Shown piece after piece: positions 55,501 to 64,000 of a DNA stretch of 64,000 bases (position 1 is its first letter; each line of letters opens with the position of its first letter). A program made the translations under genes and the position numbers. The stretch is from Deuterostichococcus epilithicus (Eukaryota; Chlorophyta; Trebouxiophyceae; Prasiolales; Stichococcaceae), in the NCBI GenBank assembly GCA_033439295.1, contig JAVTLE010000015.1, forward strand, positions 620,001 through 684,000, given 5' to 3'. The notes under the pieces were generated by a model. That model did no database searches. It saw nothing but the letters and a program-made list of their open reading frames with translations, and was not told the origin of the DNA.

Positions 55501-56580
55501 CTCTTCGCATGCCTGACTCGCAGGTCCCTGGCACGATGCCGCCGGGGATGCATGCCCTCCCGGGCGGCGCCATGATGCCGCCTCCCGGCTTTGGCAGCAT
55601 GCCAGGCAGCATGGGCATGGGCATGCCAGGTGTGGCCCTCTCTACAGCCCGCCTGTGTCGCCCTCTGACCAAGACCCGCAGCGTTGTCCACACGGCTTCA
55701 GCATGCCTTGGTCAAATTCTAGATTGCAAGGAGGGGAGCTGCATGCCATATGCAAATCTCAGGCGTGCTCTCACACATCCGTGTACCAACTGCCTCCAGT
55801 AAACTCTTGACTACTTTGGTGAATTTGACTATGCCTGCAGGCATGGATGGGCTGGAATATGGCATGCCTCCCCCCGGCGCTTTCACGGGGGACATGGGCT
55901 GGGCCAGCATGGCCGGCCAGGTGAACACACTGCAGGACCCTTGCTGTGATGCCGTGCCCGCAGCAGTGGCACACGCTGGACCCGCCCACAGCCCCTAGCC
56001 GTTCGATATTGGCTGCGGCTGGCTGGTGACAGTTGCTCTTGCTGCCCTGCAGGCCACATACAGCACAGACTCGCTGCTGACAGGTGGCGGCGCTGAACCG
56101 GCTGCCATGCCGCCGCAGAGCATGGGCCTGCCGCTCACGGGTGATGGTCAGCATGCGGCGCCGCCGCAGTCGCAGCCCCAGCACCCGCAACCGCAGCAGC
56201 AGCAGCCGCCGCAGCAGCTGCAGCCGCAGCAGCTCCAACCGCAGCAGCAATTTCAGCCGCAGCCCTCGCCGGCTCCGCAGCAGCTGCAGCAGCAGCAGCC
56301 GGCGCAGATGCAGGCCAGTGTGGGACAGTACCCAGGCATCCCATTCGCGCCGATGGGCGGTGGCCAGCTGCTGCCAGGCTATGCGCAGCATGTGCCCGGC
56401 TTTGGGCAGCACTTCCTGCAGCAGCCGCCGCAGGCGCAGCACCAGCATATGCCGCCGCAACACCAGGCCGGTGGCATGGCCGGCGGGCTCGCTGGCGGCA
56501 GTGGCCCCGCCGAGCTCAAAGAAGGCAGCATGGACGACATACTCAACTTCTTCCTGAAGGACGGCAACGCGGCGGAGTGA
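52551..56580 (+). CDS. Type-B response regulator (ARR-like): receiver + GARP Myb + Gln-rich domain
   Basis: Output transcription factor of a His-Asp phosphorelay, nuclear. The receiver begins [20 protein letters not shown] (acidic pair), continues [13 protein letters not shown] with the phospho-acceptor Asp, and ends [20 protein letters not shown] with the conserved Lys. A basic linker [11 protein letters not shown] is followed by the GARP/B motif: [20 protein letters not shown], then [20 protein letters not shown] and [14 protein letters not shown], split by two introns. The C-terminal half is Gly/Ser, Met/Pro and Gln-rich ([15 protein letters not shown]) and ends [17 protein letters not shown], a likely activation motif. 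The ATG is at 52551 and the TGA at 56578. The domain order fits plant ARR1/ARR2. Exons around 54960-55900 (linker) are less certain. Confidence 0.93.
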
Positions 56581-57634
56581 GTTTTGCTGCGGAGCGGTGC
56601 CGCCTGCTTCGTGTGGCGAGCCAGCTGCCGGCGATGTCTGATGCGGCGTCGCGGCTGGCGGCTTGGCGTGGGGCTGGGCCCGTGTGAGAATATGCGCAGC
56701 ACTACGGCGGCTGCAACCGATTTTGACACAGCCGCAGACAGAGGGGATGGCGCACTGGACAGCGCACGGGCATGTCTCTTTTGCCAGGACCGATAATGGC
56801 GCGCTAGCTGCTTTTTTGGTGGGGGGTGGTCTAACGCACACCAGCATTCGTGAGAAAAGCTCAGTTCATCTGTATGGGCGGAGGTGCCGGGTCGCCGCCG
56901 CAGCAAGCTGCGGCGGCGGTCGGACAGTTCGTCGCACCCACGGGCATGGGCCAGTCTTGTACAGCATTTTTCCGCGGTGCCTAGAGAAATGGTGGCTGTG
57001 CCTGGTCCGCCGGCGTTTTGATTTGCACACATTTTCTGAGTCCGAGGTCGGCACAGCCGGTGCAGTAGGTAGGCAGATCGTTCGTGGCAGTGTATGAAAC
57101 TTGATGGCGATGGGCCCGGTCTGAGCTTGCGGCGTCCCCTCAGCGGTTTGCACGTTATGTTTACCCGAGGGGCGCAATGAGGAGGCTGCCGGCAGGGCGC
57201 TTGGCAGGAGAAGTTTTGAAGGAAGCTCGTTCAACTGAATCGTGCTGACTCGTTTTGTACAAACGTCATTGGCACATGTCAGCCGCACACAGCGTCGTAC
57301 GCCACTTTCACAAATATTGACAACAAATGCTGTGATCCCGACCATGGCCATCAGCTCATGCGAGCTGCTTGGTGAACACAGCCCTGCAAATCTGTCACAG
57401 CACAGCTTCGGCCCCAACAGCTCATTGCGGTACTGGCAGGTTGTTGCCGTCTGCCTGAGCCCACGGCTACGCAGCCGCTCACAGCCTACGCCGCTGCAAT
57501 GCTGTTCGAGCTGCATGGTGCACCGGGCCGCCTCCCCAGACGAGGCTGCATGCTGCGCAGCCGCACGGCCGCCGCCGCTGTGCTAACACTATCGGCAGCC
57601 TTCCGCCGCCCACGATGGGCAGGCCCGCAGCCCC
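56581..57634. other. Tail-to-tail intergenic region
   Basis: It lies between the response regulator and glutathione synthetase and must hold both 3' UTRs. No gene, repeat or TGTAA/TTACA signal was recognised. Confidence 0.5.
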
Positions 57635-60600
57635 TCACTGCTGCTGCAACACCAGGTACGGCGAGTCGAGGACCGCAAAGCCGGCGGCGACGCCGCCCTC
57701 GTCCGACGTCGCTGCCTTGGTGCGCAGCAGGTGGCCCGCCTGCCGGTTGAGCAGCACAGCGCCGTCGGCCGTCACCCAGGTGCCAAAGACGCCCAGCTCC
57801 GAGAGTGCGTCCACCTCCGCAACGCGACCCTCCCGCACCATGGCCGTCCTGCGGCGTGTCGGAAGTTCAGGTCGAGAGGGCGATGAGATAATGAGCTACT
57901 GTCTCTTTGGTATTTAGGTAGGCGGCCTCCAGCTCCGCGATGCCCCCCTCCCGCACCGTCACCTACGAAGCCGGGTCAAGGGTGAATTGTGTAAAGCAGT
58001 CGGCCCCTGCCTCCAGCTCTCCTCCAGCCCTTCGCACCATCGCCAAGCCGCTTTGCTTAGAGGGAGAATCACAGGGTGGTCTCGCAGCTTGCGTGTAAGC
58101 CCCACGGCGACGCGGCGTGCAGGCAGCCCATGCAGCCCATGACTGCGCCGCCGGCAAACGCCTGGACCACACATGCACCACACATCATTGCCACCTATGC
58201 AGGGAAGATTTCATTGTCACTGGTGTCGTCTCGACAGCCTGCCCACCTGTGAATGGGCGGCCGGATGCGCTGCATGAGGATGTAGGCGGCGAGCCCCGCG
58301 CGGCCTGCGATCTTGTCCGCTGCCTGCTGCCCGTACAGGTTGTTGCCGCCGCCCTCGCGCTGCGGCTTCAGCACGAAGGCGTCTGGCGCCACCGCCGCCT
58401 GCTGTAGGACCTCCACTGTCTCCGGGTCGTCCAGATCGTCCAGCCCCCACAAGCCTGCCCGCATCGAAGCCAGAGTATAAGGAACAGGCTTGCCGAGACA
58501 CGCCAATGGTCAGGCGACTGTAGACACTTGCACATGTGCCGGCAGTCGTGATCGCACGCCGGCTGGCTGACAGGCAGGCGCCCACTCTGCCGATTCAGGG
58601 ATGGGGGCCTGGGGTAGCAGCAGCCGCGCTGGCAGGGCGAGCTGACGCGCGGCCGGCCGCGGCCGCGGCGCGGGGTGCAGCGCCAGCAGCGCCAGTCAAC
58701 CAGCGACTAATGGAGAAAGCAGCCCTAGGCAGACCGGTTCGAGCATGGGATGCAGCTTCTTCTATACTAGCATATGATTTCTCAGCGCCGAACCCGCGAA
58801 GCAGGCGCGCAACAGCTCGGCATCCGAGGCGTCCACCACGAAGCGTTCCAGCACCCCCGGCCTCGCCAGGTCCTGCTGGATCTGCGGCGCATGGGCAGTA
58901 GCGGGTGAAGAGGCATCGATGCTGAGGCTGCCTTGCGACAGCAGGGGGCCTGAGGTGCAATGGTCAGGATGACAGAAGAACATAGGCATGAAGGCAGCTC
59001 GCAGAGGGACACTGNCCCCCCCCGGTGCTCCGGCAATTGCAGAGGTCCCTGCAGCTGCTTGTTGCTGTGCACCTGAGAAACCGGCCGCTGAAGCGGAACA
59101 GAGTTCTTGGGCTTCATCGGCGGGTTTCGAGACGGCAGCGACCCGAATTGCGTGGCAATACTCTAGATTCACCTGACACTATGAATTCACTTCTGCGGCC
59201 CCACTGATTGCTACGCCATGCTGCGAGACCCGCTGCATGCAACTTGATGCATCGCACACAAGCCCTGCAGCACAGGCAGCCGCCGCAAGGGTCGCTACTC
59301 TGACTGATGCGCCGCCCTACACGGCAGCGGCACAGCCGGCCGCAAGCCGTTCGAATTTTCGCTGCGCAGCGTGCATGGGCCAATCTACAATGCCGAAAAG
59401 CTGAACATTGACCTATAGTCCTCAGCGCATGCAATGCAACTACCGTTTTCGACGCCCGCCAGCTGGAAGGCGATGCTGGAGCACTTGGAGACACCCACAA
59501 AATACGTGCCAGTGACCTCCGCGGTCGAATGTAACCTCGTCTCGATGTGCGACATTCTTCCTCACCTTCTTGGCGCCCGCAAGCTGGAAGGCGACGCCAG
59601 GGCACTTGGCCGCGGCGCTCCGCTCCAGCTTTTCCCGCGCCACCCAGTGCGCCTCGCTCGGATAGTCGTCTGGCGAGTAGCCAGCGCGCAGATAGATGCA
59701 CCCTATCCGCACGCCTGCGGCAGCACGGGCGCAGTGCGCGCCACGGCATGTCGAAGGCAGGCGGTGCTGCCAGAAATCCCAGCGCAGGGCCGCAACAGGA
59801 TGTCGGAAAGGCCCTCTGGTAGTTCAACGGCGGCACTTCGCATGCGGACCCCAGTTGCAGGTGCCGCCCAGGGGGCGGTGCGCTGCACGACATGCAGCAT
59901 TATGCACGCCAGGCGCGGCCCGCAGATGCCTCACGCGCGATGGAGACTGTCACCAGGACGACCATCTCATGTCTCTGTATGATTGTGAGCAGAGCGTCAG
60001 GACCAGTGACTGAATGGCACTGCAGAAGGGGTCGGCCTTTTAGGGTCTGCGCGCACCGTCGACGGTGAGGCTGCCGTCCTCCGCCAGGGCAGCGCAGCCA
60101 TCGTCGGCTATTTGCTCCAGGGTGCGCCGCAGGGTGCGCACCCGGTGCCGCTCCCACAGCGCCGTCTGCACCCACTGCGCAGGGACGACGGGCAGAAGGA
60201 CTTCAGGGGGTGAGCAGTAGTGTTGCTTCGAGAGGTGAACCGCCCCGATGACAGGCCATTGACTAGCGCATGCCAAGGAGCCTGCGGTGCATCGTGCGCT
60301 GCCGCTGGCGGCAGCGGGAGGAAGACCGAGGTCCCCACTTGTGTGGTTCCAGCACCGCCCAGTGCCAGGGGGAAAGCGCCACGACTTGAAACGGAATGGA
60401 GCCCGCCTGCTGGTCGTAGCTGTTGCGCTCGCCGGGCTGCACGACCATGAGCACTGAGGCGTCGTCGCCGCCCGCTTCCCGCGCGCCCAGCGCGATGGCT
60501 TCCGCGACGCCCTCCGTCGCCTCGTTCTCCGGCAGCTGCGCCGCCTCCTGTGGGATCCCGCATGAGGGCTTGGAGACCCAACGCTGCAACTGGAAGTGCC

Positions 60601-62416
60601 GATGTGCGGTGGCCCTCGTCGCCCCGTTCGTTGGCGGCTGCGCCTCCTCCCCTCGGGGCATGGCCACAACGACATGGGGCTCTTGCAGCTCGCTTTCGAC
60701 GCCACGCAGGATTGCCTGTAATCGGCTGCACACTGCAGTTCCATGGTAAAGTCCATGCCACAAGCACCCTGGATGTCGGCCTGGGCCGCTGCCGCAGCCG
60801 AGGCGGCACGGGTTGCCAGCTGCATGCTGAGGAGGGGCCACGCAGGAGAGAGCCTGCCCAGGGGCACTCACGATGTCGGCGCGCCCGGAGCGGCTGAGCG
60901 TGTAGCGGTGCAGGCGGCTGACGATCGCCGACAGCGGCCCGAAGGACGATGCGATGGTGTTCAGCTCCACCTGCGGGGTGCAGTTGGGCTTGGGGTTTGG
61001 TCCCTGCCTCTGTCACCTGTGCGCTTTGCCTGAGGAGGAACGAGCCCCTGCAGAGGCACACGTCGCGTGGGCTGCAGAACGCAACCGATCCCAGCACCGG
61101 AGGTGGACCGCGCCCTGCCAGCGCGACGCAAGGGGGTGGAATACACACTGCGCCCCCCGACACACACGCATGTGCGCATGCACACGTCGGCTTCCAGGGT
61201 GCACGCTGCAGCACCTGCAGCAAGGGGCATTGGCCAGACCCGGGGGGTTGCCGGATTGGCCCGTCCAGCATGTGCATGAACACCAGGAATTCCGACACTC
61301 GACAGTGAAAAGCTTTGGCGCCTGCAGCAGACTGTCAGACTCGTCCAGCATGCGCAGAAGCACCAGGAGTTTCGACGCTGCATAGTGCGAAGCAGCAGCA
61401 CCCTGAACCCTAAACCCTACCTGCAGCAGGGTGTCAGACGGCTCGTCCAGCATGTAGTCCGAGCGGTTGACGGCGACCACAGTGCGCTCTATGCGCCCTG
61501 CGGCCCGCAGCTCCTGCGTCTTCCGATGCACCTCCAGCAGCCGCGCCTGCAGGGTTCAGGGCTTCAGGCAGGTCTGCATGGCAGCGGGTGCTGATGAAGG
61601 GTTTCGGGACAATCTGTGCGCGGAGGAGCTGAACCTGACACCACCGGACAGGACCACATGCAAGGGACAAGGGAGAGTGAGGCACATCGTTCAAGCACAC
61701 AACTTGACAGGCAGAACCGGTGTGATTCGTGATACCGCATACCAGGCCGCAGGCATGCGATCGTGGAGATCTCATGGGTTGTGAGAATTTCTGGTACAAG
61801 GCATCGCTGCGGATGACGAGTCCCCACCGTGAAGTCGTCATACTCCGCCGCTGGCGCCAGCGTGCGCTGCAGGTACTCGCCGTCGGCGGCGACGGCGGCA
61901 ATCAGGGCGTTGAAGGCCGGCGCCGCGGCGCACGCCTTTCGGAAGCTGGCCTCCGGGAACGGCGACGGCAGCACGCTCAGCGGCGCGTGCAGCACAGCGG
62001 CCTCTGGCGCGTCCGGCCCCGCGCCCACAAGCTGCCGCGGGTGCGGAGCAGCGTGTCAGATGAGGCTGAGGGCGCAAACAATGCCTTCCAGCATGCTCAC
62101 CAGGCGTAGCATGAGCCGTGCGCTCATGGCGACACTGCCATCGTTGAACACTGCGCCGGCCCGGCGGGTCGGCGGGCCGGAGGTGATGCCGTGAAGCCAG
62201 CATGTGCCGGCGGCATGCAGGGCAGCAGCCATTCAGGTTGTCTCAGCCTGTCAGAGGGTGCGGCTAACCTCACATGGAAACGCGTACTGACAGCGCAGGG
62301 ACACCCTGGAGTAGCAGATGTGTCAGGCGCACCAGGCCATGCTGCGATGCCCATACCACTGCGTCCTGAGCCAGCTCCTCGAGCGACGGGTGCACGGCAT
62401 CACCGGCGGCCGCCAT
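57635..62416 (-). CDS. GSH2: Glutathione synthetase (eukaryotic type)
   Basis: ATP-grasp ligase joining gamma-glutamylcysteine and glycine, the last step of glutathione synthesis. Ten exons close in frame: 62416-62333, 62031-61828, 61546-61421, 60970-60872, 60547-60407, 60174-60057, 59714-59566, 58881-58794, 58454-58247 and 57848-57635. The product is about 476 residues, matching the usual 470-480. Landmarks in order: LEELAQDAVVWASQHGL, VNRSDYMLDEPSDTLLQ, VELNTIASSFGPLSAIVSRL, VLMVVQPGERNSYDQQ, IYLRAGYSPDDYP, AKCPGVAFQLAGAKK, the glycine-rich loop FVLKPQREGGGNNLYG, YILMQRIRPPIH, and the substrate loop LLRTKAATSDEGGVAAGFAV. The start ATG is in good context for a cytosolic form with no clear transit peptide. 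The intron 60406-60175 starts with GC. Three introns contain echoes of adjacent exon edges. Confidence 0.96.
57921..57961 (-). repeat. Intronic echo of the last glutathione synthetase exon
   Basis: On the minus strand ACGGTGCGGGAGG and GCGGAGCTGGAGGC echo the exon start at 57848-57804 (ATGGTGCGGGAGG, GCGGAGGTGGACGC). An AG precedes the copy, but entering there would meet a stop in the coding phase. Confidence 0.75.
59451..59488 (-). repeat. Downstream echo of the glutathione synthetase exon 59714-59566
   Basis: The plus-strand stretch GCCAGCTGGAAGGCGATGCT, with GAGCACTTGG after it, matches 59571-59609 at offset 120 with about five differences in 37. Translated it reads CSSIAFQLAGVEN against the exon's CPGVAFQLAGAKK. 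Confidence 0.85.
61262..61392 (-). repeat. Two downstream echoes of the glutathione synthetase exon 61546-61421
   Basis: The copy at 61322-61392 keeps CTGCAGCAG, TGTCAGA and CTCGTCCAGCATG from the exon end (61421-61452) and would read RMLDESDSLLQ against YMLDEPSDTLLQ. A second copy at 61262-61313 shares CGTCCAGCATG, CACCAGGA and CGACASTCGACAGTG-like sequence with the first, so one was copied from the other. Confidence 0.8.
61401..61420 (-). repeat. Telomere-like (TTTAGGG) repeat forming a splice donor
   Basis: On the coding strand the intron after 61421 opens GTAGGGTTTAGGGTTCAGGG, about two and a half units of the plant/green-algal telomere repeat. The GT donor lies within the first unit. 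Confidence 0.7.
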
Positions 62417-62683
62417 GGTCCACTGGCGACGCCGCGCCGATCTGCCTGGTCGGACGGATCTGTGACTAAGGGGCAAGTGTGGACGCCTGCTATGAGGTGC
62501 ACGCCCTGCGGCGGCAGCCGCTGCACCCGAGACTGTGCGCCGAGAGGTAGATGCGGCGATCGGCGGCCTCCACGCACACAGTGGATCGTTTGTGGATGTA
62601 TATCCGAGATTGAGAGTTCCCGTCGCACGAGGCAGGCACCGGCTGCGACCTGGGCACGACCTGAAGGCTGGTGATGCACCCGG
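62417..62683. promoter_or_regulatory. Compact bidirectional promoter: glutathione synthetase / F-box gene
   Basis: Only 267 bases separate the two divergent start codons, so regulatory sequence is probably shared. No TATA-like motif was seen. Confidence 0.55.
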
Positions 62684-64000
62684 ATGATCGCGGACGTGTT
62701 GCTCCGGCAGACGTCTGGTTCCTTGAAAGACCATCACACTAGCGACGCTGCCAACGTGCAAGCTCGTAATGCACTCCCCTCGCTGCAGTTCAGCTCATCA
62801 ATATGTGAGCACCGCTTCCTGCTGTCGTACCGTTCGCGCCAAATCGCTCCTCCCAAGAAGAAGCTGGTGGAGCGCGACCTCGTAGAGCTTGCGCCACTTG
62901 CAGTGTTTGTGTCGTTCAGCAAGGTTGGAAACGTACCTTTCATGCAGTGGCTCGATACGGCGCGCAGTACATTGCGAAAGTGTTTTGTCAAGCTAGCTAC
63001 AACTAGCGACAGTGGTGCAGCATCTCAGCCCGACACCGTAAGCATGCTGGCTGTGCCTGTGAGAGGTCCTGCAGCAGACGATCTAAGCCTTGCCAACTCT
63101 GTTCTCGGCGACGATGAGCTCATGCGGATATTCGACCTGTTGTCGCCGAAAGAGCTGCTCACTGGGCCAGCCCTCGTCTGCCGCAGATGGTGAGCACCTG
63201 AGTCAGCAGCTGATGCATTTTCACGTTGAAGCACAGCCGTGTTCATGCCGGCAGGCCGGCAGCATTGCCTGCTTCTGCCTTGCCAGGTCGGCGCTGAGGT
63301 CGGCCGCATGCTGGACTCAGAATGAAACAACGCACCTGCAGGGCCAGCATCGCACAGAGCGACGAGGCCTGGCAGCCAAGGGTACCAGCAGCGGATTGCG
63401 CTGCGCTGCGGGACGCCGGCGAGCTGCTGCGTGTGCTGCCGCTGCGGCGCCTCTTTCCGTTGTTCATCCCATCAAACCTGCTGCGCAACTCGCTGCTGCA
63501 GTCATCGGCGCAGACTCCGCCCAGCAGATCGGCGTTCGTCACGGGCCCTTGGCAGCACACGATGCACCGGGGCCAGGGGTGGGAGTGGCATCCGCAGGGC
63601 GGCGTCGGCATCGAAGCCTTCCTCAACACCCTGCTGCCGCTGCCTCTGCCCGCTTTGGGAGAGCAGCCTCCGCCACAAGGTAGTCCTGGCATACCGACTC
63701 CACGTGACTGGCCAAAAACGGTCGGTGCTGTAGAATGCCATGACGCACACTGTGACGCAACCCAATCTCGGAAATAGCATCATTCTGTGAATACTGTGTG
63801 CCAAGACCCAGACACGAGCGAGGTACAACGGTCGCATGTTGTCAAGGCACTAGGCCAACTGATGCCCGCATTGCATCCAACAGGCGAGATGCCCGGCACA
63901 GTGGCTGCATCGTACGACTGGTGCGAGCTGATGCAGCCCGTCGATCTGGTGGCGGCGCTCCAGGAGCGCGGATTCGATGCGGCGGAGGCGCACCAGCTCC
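62684..64000 (+). CDS. F-box protein with F-box-associated (FBA) domain, 3' end off the window
   Basis: Substrate receptor of an SCF ubiquitin ligase. The first exon starts at ATG 62684 and reaches a donor at about 63192. Its end is the F-box: NSVLGDDELMRIFDLLSPKE, then LLTGPALVCRRW. The exon near 63370-63680 begins the FBA domain: ELLRVLPLRRLFPLFIPSNL, then LRNSLLQSS, HRGQGWEWHPQGGVGIEAF. A further exon from about 63882 has GTVAASYDWCELMQPVDLVA and ALQERGFDAAEAHQL, matching the FBA stretch SYxWCxKxQxVDLxxEG. In animals, FBXO2/FBXO6 proteins with this domain recognise N-glycans; plant and algal ligands are unknown. The N-terminal 120 residues (SRQIAPPKKKLVERDLVELA and on) are unassigned. A small exon between 63193 and 63340 may be missing. 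Confidence 0.82.

Noticed and set aside
1-64000. Transposons, LTR elements, virus-like elements, CRISPR arrays, rRNA genes
   Set aside because: No reverse transcriptase, integrase, transposase, capsid or Cas-like protein, no long terminal or inverted repeats and no regularly spaced repeats were seen in any frame.

Overview
This window is nuclear DNA from a green alga, most likely a trebouxiophyte of the Chlorella type. It is GC-rich and unfinished (isolated N bases, for example near 11354-11455, 24791, 26431, 30069, 34886-34893, 37720 and 59015). The genes carry many short introns with GT..AG ends, and the gene set is plant-like: a two-component GARP transcription factor, plastid-targeted proteins, a Tat-type thylakoid lumen FKBP and plant-style biotin synthesis. 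No rRNA, tRNA, CRISPR, virus-like or transposon features could be supported. For about a dozen genes I rebuilt exons by hand; the codon phase closes across every junction listed, so those models are firm.

Layout, left to right: 3' part of a diaminopelargonate aminotransferase of biotin synthesis (+, to 2052); Nudix hydrolase (-, 2380-4171); multi-span DMT-like membrane protein (+, 4354-6420); SLC35B-type nucleotide-sugar/PAPS transporter (-, 7146-9972); large Ala/Arg-rich coiled-coil protein (+, about 10739-16120); three-KH plus WW RNA-binding protein (-, 17628-20958); SMPD4-type neutral sphingomyelinase (+, 21584-28488); J-domain protein (-, 29559-31521); small plastid protein of unknown function (+, 32402-33574); three-RRM protein (-, 34947-39840); ATP-dependent NAD(P)HX dehydratase (+, 41286-44398); low-complexity unknown (-, 45292-47231); lumenal FKBP (-, 48508-49903); conserved unknown (+, 50596-51543); type-B response regulator (+, 52551-56580); glutathione synthetase (-, 57635-62416); F-box/FBA protein (+, from 62684, running off the right edge). 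Strand alternates almost gene by gene, so the window is a series of head-to-head and tail-to-tail pairs.

Most genes are housekeeping and unrelated in pathway: biotin, glutathione, NADPHX repair, Golgi transport, lipid turnover, phosphorelay signalling and ubiquitin targeting. The pair most likely to work together is the KH-KH-KH-WW protein and the three-RRM protein, whose domain plans match the two subunits (C1 and C3) of the Chlamydomonas circadian RNA-binding complex CHLAMY1.

The most unusual feature is in the introns. At least ten places in five genes carry a decayed tandem copy of a neighbouring exon's splice edge (20-70 bp, about 75-95% alike by eye), often still with its GT or AG. In addition, four introns with closed reading frames use a GC rather than GT donor, a telomere-like repeat forms one splice donor, and a (TGGAA)n array sits next to a splice acceptor.
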